From assembly GCA_900102385.1 (NCBI GenBank), contig FNBQ01000012.1:11454-75453 (forward strand): 64,000 nucleotides of DNA, in the 5' to 3' direction. This DNA comes from Bacteroidales bacterium KHT7 (GTDB lineage Bacteria > Bacteroidota > Bacteroidia > Bacteroidales > Bacteroidaceae). Made by a program: the position numbers and the translations under genes. Shown here one piece after another: positions 37,724-45,014 of the stretch; within the stretch, counting starts at the first letter, position 1, and each line of letters starts with the position of its first letter. The notes under the pieces were generated by a model. The model worked only from the letters and a program-made list of their open reading frames with translations, made no database searches and was not told the origin of the DNA.

Positions 37724-37742
37724 TTTTAAAGGTCGTTTTTTG
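37712..37742 (+). terminator. Terminator overlapping the end of the metallopeptidase gene
   Basis: AACGACCTTTAA pairs with TTAAAGGTCGTT, followed by six T. The TAA stop at 37721-37723 is part of the stem. Confidence 0.85.
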
Positions 37743-37784
37743 TTGGCTTAGCCGAATTTTCTGCACTATGAATATCATAGATTT

Positions 37785-37835
37785 GTTCGGGTTTCGTTCG
37801 GGATGCGTTCGGGTTTTGATTTTCTTACCAGCCCT
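37785..37835 (-). repeat. Short 11-bp tandem array with a leader-like segment (copy 5)
   Basis: Three units of 11 bases, GTTCGGGTTTC, GTTCGGGATGC and GTTCGGGTTTT (37785-37817), are followed by ATTTTCTTACCA. Read on the minus strand this gives TGGTAAGAAAATCAAAA, then the array. It resembles the TTGGTAAATACAAAA leader of copies 2-4. The match is weaker than among those three, and no hairpin was seen. Confidence 0.45.
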
Positions 37836-37891
37836 GCCTGAAATTCTGTGCTCTACCTATGGTCTAGCGGCAAATTCCCGTTTTTTTCTCA

Positions 37892-37910
37892 GCCGAATTG
37901 CAAATTCGGC
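37892..37910. repeat. Palindromic repeat GCCGAATT-GCA-AATTCGGC
   Basis: An 8-bp perfect stem with a 3-nt loop, the same palindrome as at 40491-40510 and 59011-59029. It lies just after the stop of the lipoprotein gene (37922, minus). Confidence 0.75.
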
Positions 37911-37921
37911 AGAACTGGGGT

Positions 37922-38647
37922 TCAGAAACTCATTATATCAGTACTTGGCACAGAGGACTTCATCGTCGTAAGTACAAATGCGTCGGGATATTCCTTGCAG
38001 AGCCTTTCATATTCCTTGTTCCAAGCGTCGTTTCCAAAGGTACAAGCGTAGTACATTTCGTACAACATTATTGTCATCATGGCTTTCACATAAGGCTGAT
38101 TAGATTTGTAATTGGTAACGACTGCGGATTCAAACGACTCTTTATTCATTTTCAAAAGGTCATCAAATACCGTTTTGTTTTTTCTGATGTACTGGTTTAT
38201 ACATTCAAATGCCAGTTTTATACATTTTTCCTCACCCTCTTTATCTCCATCAAGACGGCATTGCATGGCATTTAGCTTATACTTTAAAAGTCCCGGAACA
38301 GGATAGACCTCGTTTGAAGAGCAAATTTCGCTGTTGCCAAACTCGATACATTCTTTATATCGCTTTGCCACCGAAAGGATGCGAAGTTTTGTCATTATGG
38401 GGTTTGGCACAACACCATGAGCAATAAGAGTGTCGCATATTTCAACGCAACGGTCTACATCCTTGTCTTTGGGCGTATAATCAGCCTTGGCGAACTGTGC
38501 CTGCATGTTCTCGCTTAGTATTACCTGCGTAATTGAGTCCAGTTCGTGGTTTAACGATGATTCGTCATAGGTGTTGTCAACTCGCGCATGACAAGCCGAC
38601 AACAGAAAAGCTGTCATGCAAAACAATATTTGAAAAGTCTTCATCAT
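37922..38647 (-). CDS. Lipoprotein of unknown function beside the GH46 chitosanase
   Basis: 241 aa with a lipoprotein signal (MKTFQILFCMTAFLLSAC, Cys about 19). The mature protein is helical and charged, with cysteines in pairs (DRCVEICDTL, MQCRLDGDKEGEEKC). The stretch IMTKLRILSVAKRYKECIEFGNSEIC suggests TPR-like helical hairpins. I do not recognise a family. It starts 9 bases after the chitosanase stop, so the two are almost certainly co-transcribed. A binding or immunity partner of the enzyme is possible but unproven. Confidence 0.75.
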   Translation of the reverse strand: MMKTFQILFCMTAFLLSACHARVDNTYDESSLNHELDSITQVILSENMQAQFAKADYTPKDKDVDRCVEICDTLIAHGVVPNPIMTKLRILSVAKRYKECIEFGNSEICSSNEVYPVPGLLKYKLNAMQCRLDGDKEGEEKCIKLAFECINQYIRKNKTVFDDLLKMNKESFESAVVTNYKSNQPYVKAMMTIMLYEMYYACTFGNDAWNKEYERLCKEYPDAFVLTTMKSSVPSTDIMSF

Positions 38648-38656
38648 TATGCTTTT

Positions 38657-39445
38657 TTATTTCTTCCTCGTAAGTATAAACTTGTCGCCGTACATATTCC
38701 ACGAAAGGGGCAGAGTAAGGCTGAAATTCTTCTCGGCAATGAATTTCTGCTGGGTCGAGATGCGCGAGAGGTCGGAATGTGCGGCTTCCTTTTTCATTAC
38801 TATCGTGCGTACCGCCAGAAAGGTGTTGAGCCACTCAGTCTCATCGCCCTTTGCCGACGGCGGATTCGACTTTGCCAACGCCGCCTTGCGAATGCCTCCG
38901 AAACTGTCCTCGTCCTCACCCGGACCGTGAACAACCAGCGCGTCGTAGTAAATAAACGCGCCGAGCGTGCTAAGACCGTCTTTCTGGGCATAATACATCG
39001 CCGGATTGTAATACATAGCATTCAGGACAGAGTCTTGCGCCGCTATCATCTCGGCATCTTTAGACGCCGTTTTCCACGCCTTTACAAAGGCATCGCCAAG
39101 ACCATCGTGCGAGGGCGAGCCGTTGACTTTTTCGAGGGCTGGAATGTATTTCTTCAGCGGATTGTTTTTGGGCTTTAGTGCAACATAACGCTTCACCACC
39201 TCAATCATATCGCCTGTTCCTGAAGTAAACCCTATGACGCCTGCCGTATATCCGCGTCCATCGCCAATATCCTCGATATAAGCATATTGAGCATTAAAGT
39301 CGAGCGATGAATTCTCGGCAGAAGATACAAGGCAGAAAAATACGGTTCGCGTATCTTGCGCTATTTCTGCGCTTATAGTCTGTGGCTGCGCGCTACAAAA
39401 CGATGACAATGCCAGAAAAGATATTAGAAAAAAAGTCTTAACCAT
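38657..39445 (-). CDS. Secreted chitosanase, GH46 family
   Basis: 262 aa, typical GH46 length, with a signal peptide ending SFCSAQ (residue 20). The family signature is very clear: VSSAENSSLDFNAQYAYIEDIGDGRGYTAGVIGFTSGTGDM. Glu44 would be the general acid and Asp62 the base, and their spacing of 18 matches Streptomyces chitosanase (Glu22/Asp40). GH46 hydrolyses beta-1,4-glucosamine in partly acetylated chitosan with inversion. The downstream half (HDGLGDAFVKAWKTASKD, LGAFIYYDALVVHGPG) is also family-like. Chitosan is an unexpected substrate beside pectin genes; fungal walls are a plausible source. Confidence 0.9.
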   Translation of the reverse strand: MVKTFFLISFLALSSFCSAQPQTISAEIAQDTRTVFFCLVSSAENSSLDFNAQYAYIEDIGDGRGYTAGVIGFTSGTGDMIEVVKRYVALKPKNNPLKKYIPALEKVNGSPSHDGLGDAFVKAWKTASKDAEMIAAQDSVLNAMYYNPAMYYAQKDGLSTLGAFIYYDALVVHGPGEDEDSFGGIRKAALAKSNPPSAKGDETEWLNTFLAVRTIVMKKEAAHSDLSRISTQQKFIAEKNFSLTLPLSWNMYGDKFILTRKK

Positions 39446-39467
39446 TTTGTAAAGTTTTAAGATACCG

Positions 39468-39475
39468 CAAAGTTA
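39468..39475 (-). promoter_or_regulatory. -7 box of the chitosanase-lipoprotein operon
   Basis: TAACTTTG on the minus strand (plus CAAAGTTA), 23 bases upstream of the ATG at 39445. Confidence 0.45.
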
Positions 39476-39551
39476 ATAATTTTGTAAACAAACAGCAATT
39501 TTATCTGCGCTATTCTTTTTGAGAGGGCGAAACAAGAAAACAGAACCGCCA

Positions 39552-39974
39552 CTAACGAATTATCTCAAATCCGCAACAGATGAAAGAATCTATTTCCAGA
39601 CAGTCGCAGCACCCTTTTATTTTGATATTGCCATTATTTATGTCGAAATCAAAGATTTCACGCCTTATTTTTTCTTTGCTAAAAGGATTCAGAACTCTGT
39701 TTCTGTCTACATATATCCCATCTGCCCACACTCGCCTATCATAATCATCATAGACTTTAATTCTTGCACGATGAGTGGTCGAATCTATTTCTAATATGTC
39801 GTACCAGCAGCCAAAGTCGGGAGCACCCACCCAAAATGCTGATTTTGTAGGCGGTTCTTCGGTGGCATTCAAGTCAAAATCCCCTTGGCTTATATCTACG
39901 CACAGAAATAAACCTATTGCCAATACAAGTAAACTAATGCCTGTAACAAATACTACTTTATTTCTCATCAGCAA
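39552..39974 (-). CDS. Small membrane-anchored protein, paralogue of the lipoprotein at 59080
   Basis: 140 aa (138 from ATG 39968). One N-terminal membrane segment (VVFVTGISLLVLAIGLFLCV) is followed by a small beta-rich extracytoplasmic domain: FWVGAPDFGCWYDILEIDSTTHRARIKVYDDYDRRV. The pattern W-(V/I)-G-x4-G-x-W-Y-x-L-x-(E/I), then a charged loop and an I-x-V/I-Y strand, is shared with the protein at 59080-59436. Six cysteines lie in the C-terminal half, including CCDC and ICC. Family and function are unknown. Confidence 0.65.
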   Translation of the reverse strand: MLMRNKVVFVTGISLLVLAIGLFLCVDISQGDFDLNATEEPPTKSAFWVGAPDFGCWYDILEIDSTTHRARIKVYDDYDRRVWADGIYVDRNRVLNPFSKEKIRREIFDFDINNGNIKIKGCCDCLEIDSFICCGFEIIR

Positions 39975-40039
39975 TTATAATTGACTGTGCCTTCGCCACC
40001 ATGCTTATGATGGCGAAGAATATTGTTTTATTGCTTGCT

Positions 40040-40435
40040 TCATGATAAAAAATAATAAAAAAATAAGGCTATAGGTGCTAAAGTCATAATAATAGGAATT
40101 GCCAAATCCTCTTCACCATAGTCCTCATAAAATTTTTCATGCAAATACTTGTAATAATTCTTATGCATATACGAGAAAACAAATCCTATTATCGTGCCAA
40201 TTAAAGGTAATGCAAGTCCCGCATAGATAAAATATTCTATTAACTCATCATCTAATGGCATGACATTTCCTATAAGAAAAAACAGAACATCTATATAAAA
40301 TGACAATGTCATAAAATAAACGAAGCAACCATCTTCATAAGGAGTTCCTCTTGGAGAAAGTAAATCAATATACAATCGACAATATCTGTAAAATACAAAG
40401 TCAAAAACGTATCTTATTTTTTTTGAGATTTTCAT
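40040..40435 (-). CDS. Small hydrophobic membrane protein, unknown
   Basis: 131 aa with three probable membrane segments: FMTLSFYIDVLFFLIGNVM, YFIYAGLALPLIGTIIGFVFSYM and IPIIMTLAPIALFFYYFL. The last two are separated by a charged stretch (HKNYYKYLHEKFYEDYGEED). The N-terminus is basic (MKISKKIRYVFDF), consistent with a cytoplasmic start. The sequence is A+T-rich (18 of 60 bases are G or C at 40081-40140). No family was recognised. It lies 65 bases upstream of the 39552 gene on the same strand. Confidence 0.6.
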   Translation of the reverse strand: MKISKKIRYVFDFVFYRYCRLYIDLLSPRGTPYEDGCFVYFMTLSFYIDVLFFLIGNVMPLDDELIEYFIYAGLALPLIGTIIGFVFSYMHKNYYKYLHEKFYEDYGEEDLAIPIIMTLAPIALFFYYFLS

Positions 40436-40490
40436 ATATTTAATTTTTTCAACTTACCAATACTCAAAGTGCGGCTTCACCAACCGTTTT

Positions 40491-40557
40491 GCCGAATTTC
40501 CGAATTCGGCAACATCATAGTCGGGAGTTTGTAACTCCCATTGTCGCAAAGCGACAA
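40491..40557. repeat. Three-hairpin palindromic repeat unit
   Basis: Three consecutive stem-loops: GCCGAATT-TCCG-AATTCGGC (40491-40510), GGGAGTT-TGT-AACTCCC (40523-40539) and TTGTCGC-AAA-GCGACAA (40541-40557). The same three, in the same order and spacing, are found at 59011-59077. They look like REP elements of the kind moved by RAYT transposases; no transposase is in the window. Confidence 0.8.
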
Positions 40558-40567
40558 AACAGAATCA

Positions 40568-41581
40568 CTAAGAACTATTTTTTTGCCCCATCATACAAAA
40601 TCTTTTACGACAAAACTCTTTCAAACATAAAGAGATTACAGAAATCATACAAGCGCAATGCAATATGAAAACTGTTTGCATATTCGCTACGCCTATAGTT
40701 TCGCCATCAACAGTAGGCGGAATTGTGATTGTATCGAGTCGATTGTTATACAATAAAGCCAGCAACGTGAACGAGTTAAGGACAAATACTTGTTTGGCTG
40801 TTCTACCAATGAAAAAATTTAATATCAGGCATAATCCACAGACAGTATTCACTAATGAATATAAGCCAGTACATAGATAAACCGACACAGCCAACAACAA
40901 TTGGCACATTACCAAAACGACTGCGCCAATATTGTTTTTTACGTTTTTCCGGCAGAATACGCATAATGCCGCAAAGCCACCTAAAAATAACGCAAAATAC
41001 AGTATCATCATCCTTATACTTTCAGTACTGAAAAAGACAAACAAAATAACCAAGGTATAAATAAAGGTTGCAATTATAGCAAGATTTACTACTCTCTGTC
41101 TGTTAGCCAAGATTTCTTTCAAACATACAGAAATTATAGAAACTATTCGGGCACAATGCAAGATGGCGATATAACATACTATATCCCGAGACTCGCTTTC
41201 TATAAATTTTTCAGTAGCATACAACACATTAAGCGAGATTATCAACAGGGTGAATAAATTTAGCACAAACACTTGCCTTGAATTTTTCCCGACAAAATAA
41301 TTCAGCACAAGAAACAGACCATAAAAAGGACACATAAAGGTTACCAAATCCTCCCTCTGATATTCTGTTAATATAATCAGTAACAACTGACTAACCAATA
41401 GAACGATGATTCTTTTGTCTTTTATAATTTTATCTCCAAACCATGTATCCCCCAACAAAAGGACAGCCGACCACAAGCCAAAGCAAAGAAATATCATTAC
41501 TATATTTTCAAAACAAACACCAGAACAGACAAAAGATATTGCAATGGCTATTGTGTAAAATATTGTAACTATGGTTTTCAT
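40568..41581 (-). CDS. Polytopic membrane protein with an internal duplication
   Basis: 337 aa, very hydrophobic, with about 9-10 membrane segments. The two halves are homologous. Half 1 contains LFLVLNYFVGKNSRQVFVLN, then LFTLLIISLNVLYA and AILHCARIVSIISVCLKEIL. Half 2 contains LCLILNFFIGRTAKQVFVLN, then SFTLLALLYN and FILHCACMISVISLCLKEFC. Each half is about 160 residues, so the protein arose by tandem duplication and fusion. No known family or catalytic motif was seen. It is A+T-rich, in the same small accessory stretch as the two unknown membrane proteins downstream. Confidence 0.65.
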   Translation of the reverse strand: MKTIVTIFYTIAIAISFVCSGVCFENIVMIFLCFGLWSAVLLLGDTWFGDKIIKDKRIIVLLVSQLLLIILTEYQREDLVTFMCPFYGLFLVLNYFVGKNSRQVFVLNLFTLLIISLNVLYATEKFIESESRDIVCYIAILHCARIVSIISVCLKEILANRQRVVNLAIIATFIYTLVILFVFFSTESIRMMILYFALFLGGFAALCVFCRKNVKNNIGAVVLVMCQLLLAVSVYLCTGLYSLVNTVCGLCLILNFFIGRTAKQVFVLNSFTLLALLYNNRLDTITIPPTVDGETIGVANMQTVFILHCACMISVISLCLKEFCRKRFCMMGQKNSS

Positions 41582-41765
41582 TTGTATCTGCAGTTTTTCA
41601 AATTACTACTATTTGGCGGTAAATATACAAATAATATTTGTTTTAAGCCCATTTTTCAGCCCGCCATTTTTTGAAAAGTAAGAACAATCTCGCCAATTTA
41701 GGGTCTGTCAACTGCGAATGAAACACTCCCGATTTTTCCAACTTTCATTTTTAAACGTTCAGCTT

Positions 41766-41900
41766 TCCCATAGCCTATTCCTACTCTGGCTATACTTTGC
41801 ATATAGCATACATATAGCTTAAATATAGCCAACATATAGCTTACATATACCCTACATATAGCTTACATATACCTTGACACCATTTTATGTTTACCAAAAG
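41766..41900 (-). repeat. 11-bp tandem array with conserved leader (copy 2)
   Basis: On the plus strand, units ACATATAGCTT (41810), AAATATAGCCA, ACATATAGCTT, ACATATACCCT, ACATATAGCTT and ACATATACCTT (to 41875) follow with exact 11-base spacing, and more diverged units reach back to about 41768. Read on the minus strand the units are AAGGTATATGT-like. They are preceded by CTTTTGGTAAACATAAAATG (41900-41881), the conserved leader, then a short linker and CAAGGTA. A weak AAATT/AATTT inverted repeat lies 5' of the leader. Confidence 0.8.
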
Positions 41901-42009
41901 ATAAATTAGTACTCTTTTTCTACAATTTACACGTCAAATAGTAGTTAGGCTTCCCAAAAGTTTCACACCACCCATACTAAACCAAATTGCTACATTGGCA
42001 ATTACCTAT

Positions 42010-42201
42010 TCAGAGTTAACCTATTCCGGTTCTCTACCATTAGTCTACCCTTATAAACTCTTCCCCGTACCTTCCGGCTTACTTGAATCTATCTTGAATC
42101 TATCTTCTGTCTTGCTACCATCTTGCTTCCTTCTTCCTACCTTCTTCCTACCTTCTATTTTGCATATACCAAACGAACAATTTCTGACGAAATTGTTCGT
42201 T
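42010..42201 (-). repeat. 11-bp tandem array with leader and hairpin (copy 3)
   Basis: Plus-strand units include GAATCTATCTT twice, CTGTCTTGCTA, CCATCTTGCTT and CCTTCTTCCTA twice, all in 11-base register back to about 42010. Read on the minus strand the units are AAGAAGGTAGG-like. Immediately 5' (minus) is TTTGGTATATGCAAAATAG (42173-42155). Before that is a perfect 13-bp hairpin with a TGAC loop (42172-42201), whose arms contain GAACAATT and AATTGTTC. This has the same order as copy 4. Confidence 0.8.
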
Positions 42202-42345
42202 ACAACTCCTAAGCTGTCAATCGTGAATTGCCTCAGAATTTTCAACTTTCTCTAATTAAGAAAGCAATTTTGAATTATGAATTCTGAATTGTGAATTTTC
42301 AATTGTCTCAATTTTCAACTCCCGAATTGTCAATTCAAAAAAAGA
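42202..42345. repeat. AATTGTGAATT-type A/T palindrome tract next to array copy 3
   Basis: Repeated GAATTATGAATT, GAATTGTGAATT, TCAATTG and GAATTGTCAATTC motifs, many self-complementary, run over about 90 bases (42254-42340). A similar tract (GACAATTCACAATTGAAAATT) precedes array copy 4 at 56983-57045. I see no ORF. The remaining 42346-42660 is A+T-rich intergenic sequence without recognisable structure. Confidence 0.55.
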
Positions 42346-42680
42346 CACACAAAATAACCTAATATAGACATTAAGGTACGAGCACAAAACAAAAGAAAGC
42401 ACCTACAATCACTTGCAAGCGCTTCCACATCATTCTTAATACCTAACAGCATTGATCATTTTAGCTATCCTTTCTTTTAACCTAAAAGAAATATATCTTT
42501 CTTTGTAATAATCTGTTTTGCACTACAAAAGTATGTATTACTTTTTGAATAGCCAAGAAAAAAGTTAAAAAAAATAATAAGATGGCGTTTTTTATGGCTC
42601 AAAAATCCTTTTATAGCGACTGATAACCATCATTTTAAAATTTTTCGCAACAAATAAACAAAGTTACAAATAAAAAGCAC

Positions 42681-42688
42681 TAACTTTG
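42681..42688 (+). promoter_or_regulatory. -7 box of ruvB, implying a near-leaderless mRNA
   Basis: TAACTTTG ends only 4 bases before the ruvB ATG at 42693. With the usual spacing in Bacteroidetes the transcript would begin at or next to the start codon. Confidence 0.5.
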
Positions 42689-42692
42689 CAGC

Positions 42693-43736
42693 ATGGAAGA
42701 TAATTTTGATATCAGAAATGAGTCTTTAACGCCCAAGGAAAAAGAGTTTGAAAAAGCCCTCCGACCACTACAGTTCAGCGATTTTAACGGTCAGCAAAAA
42801 GTGGTTGAGAACCTTGATATTTTCGTTCAGGCAGCAAAGATGAGAGGCGAACCGCTCGACCACACGCTGCTGCACGGACCTCCGGGACTGGGAAAGACTA
42901 CCCTGAGCAACATCATAGCCAACGAACTTGGCGTAAACATGAAGATAACATCGGGCCCCGTGCTCGACAAGCCGGGCGACCTTGCCGGAATTCTTACATC
43001 ACTCGAGCCTAACGACGTTCTGTTCATCGACGAGATTCACCGCCTCAGCCCCGTGGTCGAGGAATATCTGTACTCGGCGATGGAGGATTACCGAATAGAC
43101 ATAATGATTGACAAAGGTCCGTCGGCTCGAAGCATTCAGATTGACCTGAATCCGTTCACCCTCGTGGGCGCAACAACGCGCAGCGGAGCACTCACCGCCC
43201 CTCTCCGCGCCCGATTCGGCATAAACCTGCATCTTGAGTATTACGACAACGATGTGATTACCAAAATCATAAGCCGCTCGGCACGACTGCTCAACGTGGA
43301 GTGCGACTGCGATGCCGCCGGCGAGATTGCAAGCCGCAGCCGAGGCACGCCGCGTATTGCAAACTCGCTGCTGAGACGTGTGCGCGACTTTGCTCAGGTT
43401 AAGGGCAACGGCAAGATAACCACCGAGGTGGCCAACTACGCTCTGGAGGCTCTGAACATAGACAAATACGGTCTGGACGAGATTGACAACAAGATTCTCT
43501 GTACCATCATCGACAAATTTGGAGGCGGTCCTGTGGGCATAAGCACCATAGCCACAGCCATCGGCGAAGACCCGGGCACAATAGAGGAGGTGTACGAGCC
43601 GTTCCTGATAAAAGAGGGATTCGTAAAACGCACGCCACGAGGCCGCGAGGTTACAGAACTGGCATACAGCCACTTGGGCAAGAGCATACTGAAGCACAAG
43701 TTGCAGAAAGGTCTGTTCGACGACAGCGACTTTTAA
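42693..43736 (+). CDS. ruvB: Holliday junction branch-migration helicase subunit RuvB
   Basis: 347 aa, normal for RuvB. It is the hexameric AAA+ motor that drives branch migration with RuvA at Holliday junctions. Motifs are [12 protein letters not shown], Walker [19 protein letters not shown], Walker [25 protein letters not shown], sensor 1 [21 protein letters not shown] (with the arginine finger nearby), and the C-terminal winged helix with [17 protein letters not shown] and [17 protein letters not shown]. The neighbouring flippase gene downstream is a common arrangement in Bacteroidales. Confidence 0.98.
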   Translation: MEDNFDIRNESLTPKEKEFEKALRPLQFSDFNGQQKVVENLDIFVQAAKMRGEPLDHTLLHGPPGLGKTTLSNIIANELGVNMKITSGPVLDKPGDLAGILTSLEPNDVLFIDEIHRLSPVVEEYLYSAMEDYRIDIMIDKGPSARSIQIDLNPFTLVGATTRSGALTAPLRARFGINLHLEYYDNDVITKIISRSARLLNVECDCDAAGEIASRSRGTPRIANSLLRRVRDFAQVKGNGKITTEVANYALEALNIDKYGLDEIDNKILCTIIDKFGGGPVGISTIATAIGEDPGTIEEVYEPFLIKEGFVKRTPRGREVTELAYSHLGKSILKHKLQKGLFDDSDF

Positions 43737-43757
43737 CATCTTTAAAACAACAAGATT

Positions 43758-44990
43758 ATGGTCTTAAACTATATATGGGTAGCATTCTTCATCATTGCCT
43801 TTGTTATGGGACTGGTGCAACTGTGCTTCATGGGCAACACCGAGGTCTTTCCAGCCATGATGACATCGACATTCGAGTCGAGCAAGACAGCCTTCGAAAT
43901 CTCGCTCGGACTAACCGGAACGCTGTCGCTCTGGCTCGGCATAATGAAGATTGGCGAGAAGGGAGGCGTGATAAACGTTCTGTCGCGTCTGCTCAGCCCT
44001 ATATTCTGCAAACTGTTTCCCGACATTCCGAAGGGACACCCCGTAACGGGAAGCATCTTTATGAACCTAGCCGCCAACATGCTGGGACTCGACAACGCCG
44101 CCACTCCGCTGGGACTGAAGGCTATGGAGGGTATGCAGGAACTGAACCAGAAGAAAGACACGGCAAGCAACTCGATGATTATGTTCCTTGTGCTAAACAC
44201 ATCGGGGCTGACGCTCATACCAATAAGCATCCTTGTGTATCGCGCGCAGATGGGAGCGGCACAGCCAACCGACATCTTCATCCCTATTCTGCTTGCTACA
44301 TTCTTCTCAACCATCACCGGAATAGTGGTAACCTGTCTGTTCCAGAAGATAAATCTGTTTAACCGCACACTCATGCTCACCCTTGGCGGTCTCTGCGCCG
44401 CGGTGGGTCTGATTATATGGGGCTTCAGCGGAATGGAGAAGGAGAAGATGCAGGTTGTGAGCACACTCGTTGCCAACATCTTGCTGTTCAGCATAATAAT
44501 CAGTTTCATCGTTGCCGGTCTGATAAAGAAGATAAATGTTTACGAGGCATTTATCGAGGGCGCGAAGGATGGTTTCAATACCGCCATCCGAATAATTCCG
44601 TACCTTGTGGCTATCCTCGTAGGCATCGGCGTTTTCAGGGCATCGGGAGCGATGGATATGCTGATAAAGGGCATAAGCAACACCATAGCCTTATGCGGCA
44701 TGAATACCGACTTTGTAGAGGCTCTGCCAACGGCTATAATGAAGCCTCTGAGCGGAAGCGGAGCACGAGGAATGATGATTGATGCCATGCAGACTCACGG
44801 AGTTGACTCGTTCGTAGGCAGACTGAGTTGCATCTTCCAAGGCTCTACCGATACTACATTCTACATACTTGCAGTCTACTTCGGTAGCGTGAGCGTAAAA
44901 AACACTCGCCACGCCGTTACCTGCGGACTGCTTGCCGACCTTGCCGGAATCATAGCGGCAATATTCATAGCATACGCATTTTTCGGATAA
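43758..44990 (+). CDS. SpmA-SpmB fusion, nucleoside-recognition (Gate) membrane protein
   Basis: 410 aa with about 10 membrane segments. The N-terminal half (1-200) matches SpmA: EISLGLTGTLSLWLGIMKIGEKGGVI, PDIPKGHPVTGSIFMNLAANMLGLDNAATPLGLKAM. The C-terminal half (about 240-410) matches SpmB: FIEGAKDGFNTAIRIIPYLVAILVGIGVFRASGAMD, SGSGARGMMIDAM and CIFQGSTDTTFYILAVYFG. In Bacillus these are two genes needed for spore core dehydration; Bacteroidales do not sporulate, so the role here must differ, perhaps transport of a small solute. It is 21 bases after ruvB, in the same orientation. Confidence 0.93.
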   Translation: MVLNYIWVAFFIIAFVMGLVQLCFMGNTEVFPAMMTSTFESSKTAFEISLGLTGTLSLWLGIMKIGEKGGVINVLSRLLSPIFCKLFPDIPKGHPVTGSIFMNLAANMLGLDNAATPLGLKAMEGMQELNQKKDTASNSMIMFLVLNTSGLTLIPISILVYRAQMGAAQPTDIFIPILLATFFSTITGIVVTCLFQKINLFNRTLMLTLGGLCAAVGLIIWGFSGMEKEKMQVVSTLVANILLFSIIISFIVAGLIKKINVYEAFIEGAKDGFNTAIRIIPYLVAILVGIGVFRASGAMDMLIKGISNTIALCGMNTDFVEALPTAIMKPLSGSGARGMMIDAMQTHGVDSFVGRLSCIFQGSTDTTFYILAVYFGSVSVKNTRHAVTCGLLADLAGIIAAIFIAYAFFG

Positions 44991-45014
44991 TAAAAATTTA
45001 CTTTAAAGAATAAG

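Noticed and set aside
38657-39445. Unknown secreted protein at the chitosanase locus
   Set aside because: The block SSAEN...IGDGRGYTAGVIGFTSGTGD matches GH46 too well to leave unassigned.
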